Positions 11,310 through 22,603 of a DNA stretch of 64,000 nucleotides are shown piece by piece. The position numbers were made by a program, and so were the translations under genes. The notes under the pieces are model-generated. The model searched no databases. It saw only the letters and a list, made by a program, of their open reading frames with translations, and had not been told where the DNA came from. The DNA is from Blasia pusilla (Eukaryota > Marchantiophyta > Marchantiopsida > Blasiales), in NCBI GenBank assembly GCA_050084515.1, contig CM114272.1, forward strand, positions 36,642,001-36,706,000, given 5' to 3'. Positions within the stretch are counted from its first letter, which is position 1. Each line of letters begins with the position of its first letter.

Positions 11310-14300
11310 ATTTAATAAGTTCGTATGTAGTTGCTCTTCGAACATGATGAAAGAGTAATTTCAACCAATGTCGTTCTCCTTCACCTATGACAAAATAAAA
11401 AAGTGAGCTCATCTATATATAAAAGAAAATGGATGAAATTAGTATATAAAAAAGAATAAATGTATAGAAAGAATTTAAGTTTTTACCTAGATGAGTAAGG
11501 TATAAGAAGCCAATGGGATGGCCACAATCATTAAATTTTTTCACCCTACGAATCCATCTCTTGTTACTCCAACGATAATATGAAGGGAAATCTATATATA
11601 GATACTATCGAGAAGTGGAGTCAGATAGATTGGTAGCAAACCATTGGGTCAGAGTTGTCTCTCTATTTTTTTGCAAAATATTTTGAGGAGCGTCAACATC
11701 ATTGAAGTAGACTATTTGTTGCTCCGGAAGATGAACTGCTAATCTCACAATACTTGGAAGTTCAGCATGTAGAGAAAACTTGAAGAGACGCCAACATGCT
11801 TTTGAAGAAGATATATATCTGGAAAAATAAGAATTCCAAGTATTCAAATTAGGAGAATGAGCATGATGGATAAGAAATAGAATGGAATGCATCACATCAA
11901 TGAAGTAGCGGAATCATACCTCGCATCAAGATATGATATTGTCTCGTCAATAACGTCTGTTGCATTGGGATGTATCCGTGTCCTTTGATAACTTAAATGA
12001 TGCGGCATCAGACCCCTTATAGACATATTTGTATAAGTACTTGACGGCAGAAACACTACTTGTGATTTCAAGATTAATGTGACAATCGAAGAGGGTGCAT
12101 AACATAGGATTGTAGGGCACAACCCAACGATTATCCAGTGAATGTTGGCTCTTAATTATCGCCCTCCCATTCTCCAATCTAAAAAAATACAATAACAAAT
12201 CATAAATATGCTTTCCAATACTACATCATATGTCTTACAATAATACAGATAAGATAAAATAAAAGGATCCTTACCTACAATAGATTGGATAGCCATCTTC
12301 CGTCTCTGTAGTGTTGGCCGCAAAAGCCTTAGGATAGCCTTTGGTGCACTTTTTGGTTTCCTTATCCATACATGGTGCATTTGGATTTGATGGTCCACAT
12401 GACACATGAACCATGCAATTAGCAACAGTAGAATACAACCTTGGATGGGTAGATTGATCAGGGATCTACGCTGAAATAATACGATCATAATCATGAGTGG
12501 TACATGGTTTATCCTCCCGTCCTAATATAATAAGAACGTGCACATGCGGCAAACCTCTTTTTTGGAATTCCTTCACATGGATGCATCCTGCAACTCGTCC
12601 CAATATCTGCTTCTTGATGATAAGCCTTAATAACTCTTTCTTTTTCTTCTCAAAAACCTGTACGACCAAATCTGGTCGGTCCGCAACCGATTGACCAAGT
12701 AATAAGGCTAATGTAATCTCCTCCCACTTTGGATTACATGTCATAGTCAAAAAGTAGTCCGGCTTCCCCAAATGTCTTACAATTGCCATTGCATCTTGAT
12801 ACAATTGATGCATGTGACGCGACCCTCCAGTAAAAGAAGAAGATAATATAATGCGTCTCCCAACCTTGCGACTATCCACATCATGTCGATGCATGGCATC
12901 CTTTACACCTTGATATAATTCAGCCCTTAACTCCTTTTGATTCAAGCGAACCCATGATAATTGTTGCATCTCTACAGTTGCATAGAGGTCAACCATATAT
13001 TCTTGAGTAAGTCGACCAAACCGCAATAACCGATTGTCATCTTCGCCTCCAATCCGTGTTTGAAGTCGAAAACATGCAAATTGCAAGGCCGTAACTCTTT
13101 GTTTTTCTTTCCACAGAAATATCACCATCAAGTCTTTCCTCATCCATCCAATCTTCTAAAGGATCCACGTGTCCCTCCTCATGAATAATCTGGCCCAATT
13201 GTTCGGATTCTCTATGACCTTCAATCCTCCCGAAGGGTATTCCAGGATGCCAACCTGCTTCCCCATAGATAAATAGGAGAACAAAAGATAGTGGAATATA
13301 TGCTTTATTGAGGTCTGATATACGTTTCACTCCTCCTCCATGTAGTCGTACAATTATATCACGATGGTCAACATGTTCACTACCATCACCCGGCAATATA
13401 GCCGCAACCTCAGAAGCAATTGGTAAATTATAACGCTTAGCATCGAGACCTCTCTTACTTGCCTTGAGGATGATCTAGATATTAACGTCAGTTGCTTCAT
13501 ATGCCATATGACGAAAGATCTTCACATATGGGTTGCATGCATGTAACATGTCTTGTAGCCCTCTCAAAATATCTGAATTAAGATCAGAAGATCTAGACAT
13601 AACTCTTTCACGATTCTCCAATTCATTTGCAGTATCATGGATGTAGAGTTGAGAAAATTGGGGATGGCCCCCCATATCAAGATGTAAGGATCCAATAGAA
13701 TGATAAATTTTGTCTTGGACCCTAAAGTGTCCGGTGCCACCTATTTGTTCATTTACATGCACTCCAGTAGAGGCAAGTTGAAGCGCAGAATTGTAAGCTC
13801 TAGCATGTGTAAGAAAATGAAGACTTCTAGGACCAACACCTGAAATCAAGGATTTCAGGAATGGAGGAGACGATTTCAAGAGGGGTAAATGTATTCTCCC
13901 ATGGCCACAACACATGCCATATGGTGAGTCACTAATCTTTAAGCCTTTCATCCTTTCACATTTCCAATGTAAAGCATGACATGATGGGGCATATCTCGTC
14001 ATATAACCCAACGTATGACGACCGTTGACACGATTCAAACTCCTCTGTAATCTCAACTTCCTAATATCATTTTCTTGAAATTTGGTCTTCTTGCAAGATT
14101 CAATAATGTATTTAATCTTACAATCCTATCAACAATGCATACAACGGAGGAACCTAGAAGCATTTTGTATAGTGGCACTTTCTCGAGATAACACAACTCC
14201 ATTAATGGTAGAAGACGAAGGATCTACTCTTGACCTTGCTTCATCCTCGAACGGGAAGAGTCAAAGAATTCTCAAGAACTTCAAGTTGAAACAGAATCGG

Positions 14301-15064
14301 AAGAGTGATAGGTAACTCAACTTCTCGTATCACATAAGTAGTTGGCCTTGTCGTAGATATATTATCGACAACTTCATGGAGTGCACTATCACGTAACTCC
14401 CGTCTTGGTGATGCATGTATCCGATATGTGGATGGAAGATGAAATTCTTGATTTTCTGCTACCATTCCTCCATCCTCATTAAAAGGCCTCAGAAAACATC
14501 AATATATTACATAATACAAATTAAAAATAAACAATCAAAGATTTTCAGCGAGATGTAAAAATTTAGATATGTACCTCATGGATTGACTACCAATGGCCAT
14601 ATGCTCTTCATTTGGAGTAATTAGAATACTTTGAACTACCATCGGAGTCTCAACTTGACCATGAAGCGCTTTCCTTCTTTTTCTATACTCTCGATAATAA
14701 CACCTCTTTTTTTCTTTCAAGGCTTCCATTTTATCAGCGCGAATAGCACGTTTTTGTTTTTGGGCCTCGCTGCGTAGAACATTCCGAAAATCACGTACAT
14801 CCATAGGATTCAATGGAATGGGAAGTCAGAAACAATACAGAAATGTTAAGAGCAATGCACTAACTTAAATTAAAAGTGAAGATTATGAAGGATGGAAATG
14901 TGGACATGTGAAGTGATTGTGAATTTTGCAAACTTACGTAGGAGATGTTTCGAGAAGGAATTCATCTTCAACAGGTGCTTTTTGAGCTAATATTTCCTTG
15001 CGACGTGCACGCCTTTTTTTTGTGCGTTCAAATGCATCAATTTTCGGAAGTCACGCAAATATGT
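11310..15064 (-). mobile_element. Degenerate Helitron lacking the helicase half
   Basis: The minus strand encodes, from high to low coordinates, a short basic N-terminal segment (14813-14535), the plant Helitron-like N-terminal region, the HUH replication-initiator domain and the paired-tyrosine motif. The sequence then ends near 11600 with no PIF1-type helicase, which should follow. Frameshifts and stops are present throughout. Boundaries are approximate: I could not identify a definite 5' TC or 3' CTRR terminus. The low-coordinate side abuts BXL fragment B, so the helicase half was lost when or after these two sequences came together. Confidence 0.75.
11605..14056 (-). pseudogene. Helitron replication initiator (Rep/HUH) pseudogene
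   Basis: The sequence can be read piecewise. At 14056-13475 are GHGRIHLPLL and FSQLYIHDTANELENR. At 13396-13037 are HRDIIVRLHGG and FIYGEAGWHPG. At 13143-12466 are SSSFTGGSRHMHQLYQDAM, FLTMTCNPKWEEIT and the metal-binding HUH motif in RGLPHVHVL. A TAG replaces the expected Glu after IISA near 12472, but the same frame continues with NCMVHVSCGPSNPNAPCMDK. A clean GT-AG intron (12274-12179, 96 bp) joins GYPIYCR to LENGRA. The catalytic paired tyrosines are in KYLYKYVYKG near 12030. The last piece (11895-11605) holds LPSIVRLAVHLPEQQ. Rep nicks and joins single strands in rolling-circle transposition; this copy cannot be functional. Confidence 0.85.
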
Positions 15065-15760
15065 CGGATTTGATGGAATAGGAAGTCTATGCAAAAATTC
15101 CACGATTGTATCATTTTAGGATATACATACAAAACATGGGATGTAAAACGTATCGTGGAAATGGAAATAGGTTGCTTCCATTGTTCTCCCAAAGAAAGGT
15201 GTTTACATTGGAGAGGTGTCCTCAATTCTTCGATTTGTGTCCCTGAATTTTGTTGTAGAATCGGTATATTTGTGATAACACCTAGCGGCCGTCTCTCCAC
15301 GTTCAATAATAATCCACCTCCATCCGCCATCTACATTACACACCACATAACTACTTACTAAAAATTGAAAAATAAATTCATGTAAAATAGTAGAGAAAGA
15401 CAATTATGAAAATTAAATTGGAAAAATGAGAAAAAAAGAGAAAGAGAATGAAAAAGTTTCGAGCTAGACATAAACCAATTTTAGAGGAAGATTTTAAAAG
15501 AAAAATTTTAAGAGAAAGACAATGAGAAATTAATGTTTTTTTTTAAGAAGAAAAAAATATAAAAGTTAGTCTACTTGGGATGTTTAAGAAAAATTGGAAA
15601 AATATGAAAAAAATTTGGTGGGAAGAGGAAAAAAAGGAAAAAGGAAATCCGGAAAAGAAAATCGGAAAAAAAAACTACCGAACCTACAACCGAATCTATC
15701 CCGAACCACCCATTTATCCAACCCTCCCCGTAGTTGGCGCCGCCTCTATTGCACTTCCTC
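15065..15760. other. A-rich spacer, no gene seen
   Basis: The sequence is AT-rich with A-rich purine tracts (GAAAAA and AAGAAAA motifs, about 15360-15680). The reading frames here are lysine-rich products of the base composition. Bases 15065-15330 may be the 5' leader of the Helitron, but I see no terminus. Confidence 0.4.
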
Positions 15761-15763
15761 ACC

Positions 15764-16070
15764 TAACGGTCCACTTTTTGTGGACCGTTAGATCTGGGAT
15801 CGAACGGACCGCGTCTGAGACGCGGCCGGCCCCACCCCCTTCCCCCCTAACCCTTGCGTAATTAGGATCGTTCGATCCTAAATCAGACGGCGAGCGTCTG
15901 AGACACGGCCGCCCCCACCCTGGACGGTTAGATCTGGGATCGAACGGATCGTCTGCGACGACGCCGCCCCACCCCCTTCCCCTAACCCTTCTGTAATTAG
16001 GATCGTTCGATCCTAAATCGGACGGCCAGCGTCTGAGACACGGCCGCCCCCACCCCCTTTCCCCCTTCCC
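15764..16070. repeat. GC-rich ~140-bp tandem repeat with hairpins
   Basis: GTTAGATCTGGGATCGAACG occurs at 15787 and 15927, giving a 140-bp period. Each unit ends with GCGTCTGAGACACGGCCGC. A hairpin with 9-bp arms (TTAGGATCG/CGATCCTAA, 2-nt loop) recurs in each unit near 15863 and 15997. An 11-bp-arm hairpin with a TTTTT loop lies at 15764-15790. C-rich runs (CCACCCCCTTCCCCC) alternate with the hairpins. Confidence 0.75.
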
Positions 16071-16124
16071 ACCTTCTAACGGGACGCGTTTCCCCACTTC
16101 CTCTCACGATGCGCTCGAAGTTGC

Positions 16125-16530
16125 GCCCACTCGCCCCTCACGGGCTCCGCACTTTTCCTCACGGGCTCCGCTCTCACACGGCTCTGTGTCACTTTACAGC
16201 GTTCCAGGTTTCGACTTTGTTCTTCTGCTCTAAGCCTCACGGGCTCCGCACTCTGCCTCACGGACTCTGCTCTCACACGGCTGTGTGTCTCTTGGCTGTG
16301 CAGCATTCCAGGTTTTTTCTTTGGTCTTTTCACGGGCTCCGCACTTCTCCTAGAGGACTCCGCTCTCATACGGCTATGCATCACTCGGCTGTGCAGCATT
16401 GCTGGCTCTCCCGTCTTTGGTCTTCTGCTCATTCTCCCGTCTTTGGTCTTCTGCGTGGATGGTTCAACATCGCTCTAAGCCTCACGGGCTTTGCACTCAC
16501 TTGGCTGTGCTACATTGCAGCAAACACTTG
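16125..16530. repeat. Degenerate tandem repeat, CACGGGCTCCGCAC family
   Basis: CACGGGCTCCGCAC or close variants occur near 16139, 16247 and 16331, together with CTCTCACACGGCT and CAGCATTCCAGGTTT, at a period of about 85-110 bp. A 162-codon frame covers the stretch (16109-16597, plus), but its protein is made of the repeats and I do not regard it as a gene. Confidence 0.65.
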
Positions 16531-16599
16531 CTCGGCAGTGTTTGCTCTCACTTGGCAGTGCCAGATTGTTCCCGAATTCTGTTGTTTGGCTGGCTGATT

Positions 16600-17256
16600 A
16601 GGGTCTCGTGCACATCGTTTGGCGCGTGCTTGTTTCGATGCAGTAAGGTGTCTAGTCGATGGAACAGTTCTCCCACTTCCTCTCATGTCCACTTCCAAGA
16701 CGATGCGTTCGAGTTGCGCCCACCCATAGACTATCTTAGTGGACTTAGTGATCTTGGTGCTGGTTTCGGTTTCTCCCTACATTTCTGATGCACTGCTCAT
16801 TCGATGCAGTAAGGTGTCTACTCGATGGAACAGTTCCTAGGTCTGGGTTCGCCTCCATGGGTTGGCGGTTGCACTAAGTTCTAAGGCAGCCCCATCATAA
16901 TCCGTGTTCTCCAGAGTTGAGTACTGATAGCTAGGGAGGGAGAGTCTTGTGACAGAAATTCATACATGGGATACCACAACTTGATAAGTCACTTGCTTCT
17001 CAAAGATAGCATTACATGTGTCATTTGCTACAAATGATTCATCTGCAAACTCTTTCTCTCCTAGCTAGAAAGGTCATCTCCAAATATATGTATATTAACC
17101 ACCACACTCTTTCCAGTTGGTGCTCTTTCCAGTTGGTGTTCATCTCCTCTGGTTCTGAGACGCATGTAGTAGGTCTATCTACCTGAATAGGGGATGTCCT
17201 ATGAGACTCCGAATGCTGATGTTTTACATTGAGGTTCGGAGTTCTCTGCTTTCTTT
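16600..17256. other. Unassigned intergenic stretch
   Basis: GATGCAGTAAGGTGTCTA occurs twice (about 16637 and 16803), each followed by GATGGAACAGTTC, so a small direct duplication is present. Nothing else is recognisable. Confidence 0.4.
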
Positions 17257-17673
17257 TCAGATCCCTCTCGCTCGTGTTGACCTCTCGTTAGTGGTCCTTC
17301 TGAGTCGATATGGGGGCGTCCCCTGGACTTCAATAAAAACATCGTTTCCCAAACCTTCAATTGGTTCGGGATGATACCCCTTGTCTGACAACGCAGGGTG
17401 TGATCCAGCAGGAAGGGAATCCTTCACCCCACCTTCGAAGCCTGGAGCATGTTCGGGAGTGAGTCTCTCTCCCCAAGGACTGCTTGGAAAGTAAAACTTT
17501 TTCCACTTACTCAAACGCATGACTTCTTCTCCAGATATGGGGGACCACTTGGAGCTTTCCAATGGTTCAACATCAGGTGACTTTACACCATAATGCTTTT
17601 TGGATGTAGTTGCCTTAGACACACTCTTCCCCTTCCCTTGTGTTGACTTGCGCGCTGTGACTCTGGTTGCCAT
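17257..17673 (-). CDS. Unrecognised basic reading frame
   Basis: An open frame extends from 18018 to 17257, but its first part runs across a 76-bp tandem repeat read in two frames, which argues against that part being protein. From the internal ATG at about 17673 the remaining ~138 codons are not repetitive. They begin with a Lys/Ser/Thr-rich stretch and then have a Trp-containing segment (SKWSPISGEEVMRLSKWKK) rich in Pro and Gly. I do not recognise a family and see no splice-linked partner. It could be a gag-like fragment, an exon or chance. Confidence 0.25.
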   Translation of the reverse strand: MATRVTARKSTQGKGKSVSKATTSKKHYGVKSPDVEPLESSKWSPISGEEVMRLSKWKKFYFPSSPWGERLTPEHAPGFEGGVKDSLPAGSHPALSDKGYHPEPIEGLGNDVFIEVQGTPPYRLRRTTNERSTRARGI

Positions 17674-17769
17674 GTTTGGTTGGATGTATTTCGCTTTTGC
17701 ACCCTCTGCCCAAAATGGCCGCAGTCCGGAGAGTCGTCCGAGGAGCGCTGGACCCAAGCCAGTAGAGAT

Positions 17770-18130
17770 CGTGCTAGGAGCTGGAGCGGGTCGGAGGTGG
17801 AGCGGGAGACAGAGCTGGAGTTGAGTCGAGTAGTAACCGTGCTCGGGAGCCGCTAGAGCTGCAGCCGGAGGAGGAGCAGGAGACGAAGCTGGAGTTGAGT
17901 CGAGTAGTAACCGTGCTCGGGAGCCGCTAGAGCTGCAGACGAAGTCAGAGCTATAGATAGGCTCACAGTTGAAGCTGATGAATCTAAACGATCCAGCACC
18001 ACCTGGATCGTTTTTCACCTCTGTCCAAAATGGCCGGAGGTTTGAGAGCCGCTAGAGCTGCAGCCGAAGTCGGAACTGTAGACGGGCTCACAGTTGAAGC
18101 TCATGAATCTAAATCAGACAGCACCACCTG
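17770..18130. repeat. 76-bp tandem duplication and related repeat
   Basis: GAGTTGAGTCGAGTAGTAAC followed by CGTGCTCGGGAGCCGCTAGAG occurs at about 17818 and 17894, a 76-bp period. A further related copy pair (AGCCGCTAGAGCTGCAG with GGGCTCACAGTTGAAGCT and GCACCACCTGGAT) spans 17920-18010 and 18035-18135. Confidence 0.75.
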
Positions 18131-18139
18131 GATTGTAGG

Positions 18140-19620
18140 GAGCATACAAACATTAGAATGTTACCATGTGTATTGCTAGAGGTAGAGTTCGGAATCTATT
18201 GCATCACATGTAATAGTAATATTACCTCAGAATGCACGCCTTGAAAATAAAGCAAATAAATTGTCACCTGATTGTCGAGAGCACACTGGGGATTTTTAAT
18301 CTCTGTGCAGCAATAAATACAATGCCCCTCGCAGGTTTGAAACTTGAACGCATCGTCTTGTTCCCTCTCGCCGACTTTTCACTAAGTGAGAGGTCCCTTC
18401 TCCCGAAGATCTTAACTGTCCTAAGGACGAAAATCTGAAAACTCGCATAAAATCAACGGATGTCCCTTCTCCCGGAGATCTTAACTGTCCAAAGACTAAA
18501 ATTTTACCACTCGCATAAAAAGCCTGAAGCGGCGGATTACCCTAAACCCTAAAATGCACCATCCAAAGGCTATGAGAAAACAACCATCATAATCCAATCT
18601 GTCGATCCCTCATTTGGCAAAATGTCCACGTGGCGGAAGGCTGGTTGGTTGCACTTCTAAGAACGCGTTCTCCCATAATAGTATAGATAACTGTGATTAA
18701 TGTTGTAATTAATATAATTATGAGAGTTAACTATGGGTTATTTAATATAACTCTTATTACTAATATAATCAGTAATTAACAAAATTAAGAAAATAATAGG
18801 TCAGCACTTATTTATATTACTTCCTATAACTAACTTTCATAGTGGCATTTTAAATCATCCATGTCAATGCATTCTCCGTAGATGAGTTTGAAAAATCTAA
18901 GTGCATTCTCCATAGATGGCAGGCTCCACCAAGAAAATAGTTTTGAGGACTTCCTCTGCAACAAAGGGTTGTCTAATCACTTCATGCAACAGGTGAAGAT
19001 TTAGTTGCATGGAGATAGAGTTGTTGGTGAGCTCGTCAACAACGACGGATGTGGTGAACATTCCCAAGTAAGAATGGTGGAACGAGTCTGTGGATGGATA
19101 CCTCCATCCAAACGGCAACCATCCTAAGCCCATTCTCACAATCCGTGGAAGGATTGTGAGGATCTGTACGGACGAGAATTGCCAGATTGGTATACCAGCG
19201 TCGCCATGTTGATCCAGGGAAGGTTTTCATTCTTGATTATTACCCACATGTTTATCTCACACGAACCCCAAACGCGCTGAAAAGCAAAACTGTGCACTAA
19301 TCCATCTTGGAAAAAATGCAGTCTCTCAACAAATCTATGACAAGTGTGGTTCCTTCGTTCCTAACGATAGCATCAACTTTAGACCCAGTGATTACTGAGC
19401 AGTTCTAGCTCCCTTCGGCTCCGGTCTCACAATTCCTTCATCTGCTCCTCTGCCACTCATACTCAGGAATTCCACTGGAATTCAGATCGACTTGTATCTT
19501 TCATTCGATCGCTCCTGTTTGGTCTGCAGCTCATTTTGACAGTGAAGAGAAAAAGGCAATGAATGTGGAAGAGTGAGTCTATATCACCATATACACACGG
19601 CTTTCCACAAATATGGTCCG
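18140..19620. other. Mostly unassigned stretch
   Basis: Bases 18660-18860 are AT-rich. On the minus strand 19139-18897 is open for 80 codons, and another frame covers 19230-19036. Spliced together they could be part of an exon pair, but I do not recognise the protein. ACCCTAAACCCTAAAA at 18539-18555 contains two plant telomere-type heptamers, probably by chance. Confidence 0.3.
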
Positions 19621-19623
19621 AGC

Positions 19624-19800
19624 GGCCTAAGGAAGATCCGTTGCTTACAGGTGGCCTTGCCCAGTATTCCGTGTCATATTTCAAATTTTCAGCCTGCTTT
19701 AAACACTTTGCAACTACCGATTTGGAGTTATGGGAAGGAGTAAACTATATAACTTCAATGCTCAGGTTTGAACACTCTATAGCTTCCTCCTTCGATGTAT
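19624..19800 (+). pseudogene. BXL fragment C, part 1 (exon 2 and start of intron 2)
   Basis: On the plus strand this begins with the sequence for the exon 2 segment [14 protein letters not shown]. It jumps across a deletion to SACFKHFATTDLELWEGV, matching [18 protein letters not shown] of copies A and F, and then continues into intron 2 (CAGGTTTGAACACTC). The orientation is opposite to A, B, D and F. The repeat-free match and the internal deletions mark it as a dead fragment. Confidence 0.75.
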
Positions 19801-20009
19801 ATGATGAGCTAGAGTGGAATCAATTCAGTGCTTTCAAATTGGCCCGTTTCCGCAACTGACTACTAGATCCACGAGTAGATGGTAAGATATGTTCTTAACC
19901 CTCACTCTTCCAGCTATGATTCCAGCCACGTTCAGGTGTTCAGCTAGGTACGTGAGTATTTTCCTCTTCCAGCGAATTCATTAGATTTACCAGTACAGCT
20001 CACTTTTGA

Positions 20010-20265
20010 ATGGAAGTGACCAGGATGTCTGTCCAATTGCGTTTGGTCTACTCGACGGCAACCCTTACGAAACAAGTGTGGAGAGACCCTACCGAAAGCG
20101 ACGTATGCTCGGATGAACACGAGAAACTGGCTATGGAGGCAGATGCACTCAAAAACAGTCACGACGTTCTTCCACTCGCCAAGTCAGAACAGAGGAACAT
20201 GGCTGTCATTGGACCCAACTCTAACTACAGCGTCTATACGATGCTCCGAAATTATGCTGCTAGGT
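20010..20265 (+). pseudogene. BXL fragment C, part 2 (exon 5)
   Basis: The plus-strand translation has [25 protein letters not shown] and NMAVIGPNSN, matching exon 5 of copy F ([18 protein letters not shown], then [12 protein letters not shown], then VIGPNANDS). The start of exon 5 is deleted and joined to intron 4 sequence (GTGACCAG/GATGTCTGTCC). The AAAQGIVL segment is reduced to a few residues. Exons 3 and 4 are missing between parts 1 and 2. Confidence 0.75.
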
Positions 20266-20429
20266 TCTCTACTCAATCGCTCATGCAACTTACACAGCGT
20301 TCATTTCCACGGAACACTTCCAACGTTTCTTCAGCAAACGTTGGCTGCTCATTGATCCATTTTTCGCGGTGAGATTGGAGCTATAGTGGACGTGTCAATT
20401 TTATAGATTTTATAGATTTTATGACGGGC

Positions 20430-21060
20430 TAGCATGAGAGATCACTTACGTGTGCAGGTTGTGTACAAGGAAACCAGTTGGGGATCGCTTACGTGTGCAA
20501 GTTGTGTACAAGGAAACCAGTTGGTGAGAGTGGAGTTTCTTGACACCTACGACTTTGTAATCAAGAAAGTCATGGATGATTTGGACGGGAGGCTACACCG
20601 CTATGAAGAAGCAAGTTGTGCTCTTTGTGGATTTTTCATTTGGACTTCCATGTCATGTCTAGCCTTCCATGTCATGCCACTCGGGACGTTCTGTGATCCA
20701 AGAATCATCATGTGCAATTCCAGCTTCCATCATAGTTTCCTAGAAGTGTCCTTTACAAGAGTAGGAGGCACTCACAAGAGTAGGAGGCACTAAGTTTAGT
20801 TTCTCCACACTACTCGATCATAGTGTCGATTATAGTGTGGCATCTGTTTGAGTTTCATCCTCGTTCTTGTCGCAGATATTGCTCTTTAGTATGTGGTTAA
20901 CAATCTTGGATAACTTGTGGTTGTTGTAGGAGCTTTTTGCCACGCGCTAGACTAATTTTGTATCCATGACCTGTCTTTCCTTGTGCTGGACTAATTTTGC
21001 AAAAAGGACGGTTGCAACCGTCCCATGTGTACCAAGAAATCGCACTTATATAATCCAAAA
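20430..21060. repeat. Dispersed repeat, copy 1 (partner 56215-56920)
   Basis: Both copies contain GATCACTTACG, GTTGTGTACAAGGAAACCAG, a stretch translating as KK-M-DLD-RL-RYE-ASC, TGTGATCCAAGAATCAT, AGTAGGAGGCACT and ACCGTCCCATGTGTACCAAG. One of the differences is a 6-nt indel that keeps the reading frame, so an ancient exon is possible. I do not recognise the protein. Confidence 0.65.
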
Positions 21061-21189
21061 CGAAGAACTCATCTTGCGAGCTTTCCTGGTGGACAAGATC
21101 TGTAATACTCGTGTGCCGGTGGACTGACGACCACGTAGATCTGGGAGGAAGTGAGCAATCTTTCCGCAAGAAAATAACGAGGCCGTGGT

Positions 21190-22520
21190 AAACCGGGACG
21201 TGTGATTCCATTTATTCAAGGTATCTGCTTTCATAAACAAAGATATCTAGTGAAGCTTTAAGGGCAGTCGAGTTGACTGAAAACCGCCCGGCAGCACCGT
21301 CTGTGCCTATCACACAAGAGCTGGAAGGAACCAAACGGAAAGTTTCATTCATAAGTGTGGGAGATCACTGTGTATGAATTATCCGTGCCGTGACAATCAG
21401 AAAAGTAGGCACAGCGGGTGTCGATCCTAGCCGTCAATGTCCAACTTTGTGTCAAACCAATGGAGACCGGTTAGATTTCAGGGACCGGATGACTGAAGTG
21501 CGTGGATTCCAAATACTATCGGACTGAACTTGGGGACTAGATTGCCCACACGGTGTAAACAGAATCGAGCTTCAAATGTGAGCTACTGGAGGACGAACTC
21601 CGAGAAGGGACTTGTTGGACTTGCATGAGCTACAAGCACAGCCAAATTCGGGCCTTTTCTGAATCTCATGATTGACAATAGCCTCGAAAAAGTGTGAGTT
21701 GATGGGTAGTGCACTTACCCTCGACATTTGCTGCTTTCCTGGATCGCTCTCTTGTCTCCTCCTCCTCAGGATCATTCTCGAAAGGAAACAGCTTTCTGTC
21801 GAGTTTCTAAGAAGCGTCAAAATTCAGAGTTTAATGTAACTCCCGATTCGTTGTCCTTGACGGTATTCTTCGTGCCAGGTGCACCCAGGGACTAGATTAA
21901 ATAACTTGTTTGACTAAGTTTAATGTAACTCCCGATTCGTTGTCCTTGACGGTATTCTTCGTGCCATGTGCCCCCAGGGACTAGATTAAATAACTTGTGT
22001 GACTAAATTAAATAACTTGTTTGCCATCCTGAAGGATGAGGATTCATAGTTTCTTCCATGTGGCTGCTCTAAAACTCGAGATTGCGATGCCTTTCGCTTC
22101 AAGGCTTCCATTCCCCTGGAAGGAAGCCTTGCAGGTGTCTTGGAAGGCGGTCCACAAGTTCGTGTGCATGAAAAGGACATGAAGCAAATAACTCCAGAAA
22201 AATCCGCTAGATTTATTCGTAGATAAATCCTGACCACGACTTATGGTATTGTTTCGCAACGAACAATCCTTTAATCCACACAACGCATGTACATTCCGCT
22301 TCATCATCTCTGGAGGAAATCCAAAGCTAATGACTTCCATGGATAGTCCAAGCCTAGAAGCTTGAACTCTACAGTTCTCGGACGGATGGATGCCGAGGCC
22401 AGTAATCAGACATGAAGGGACCAATGGAGCAAGAAGGCCAGGCAAGGCTAAGCTAATCAAATCAAATCAAATCTACACCAAGAAAATCTCCAGATATAAT
22501 TGAGCCTTACTTTGAGCAGC
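21190..22520. repeat. 3' flank of BXL copy D, shared with copies A and F
   Basis: This carries the same blocks as 4370-5600 and 46370-47655: the AGAGCTGGAAGGAACCAAAC block, the TTGTTGGACTTGCATGAGC block, and the block ending at the BXL stop. A private ~89-bp tandem duplication lies at 21831-22010 (TTAATGTAACTCCCGATTCG at 21831 and 21920). No gene is called. Confidence 0.7.
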
Positions 22521-22603
22521 TCCAATAGATCTGCAACCCGTAGATACGACGAGCACCTCCAGGCGACTCGATCTCCACCGATGACGCTCGGAAAACCCGA
22601 TGT

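Noticed and set aside
15580-15791. Lys-rich frames on the plus strand
   Set aside because: They are products of an A-rich purine tract and change character at its end.
17674-18018. N-terminal part of the 253-codon minus-strand frame as protein
   Set aside because: It crosses a 76-bp tandem repeat, which is not a multiple of three, so the two repeat units are read in different frames; coding origin is unlikely.
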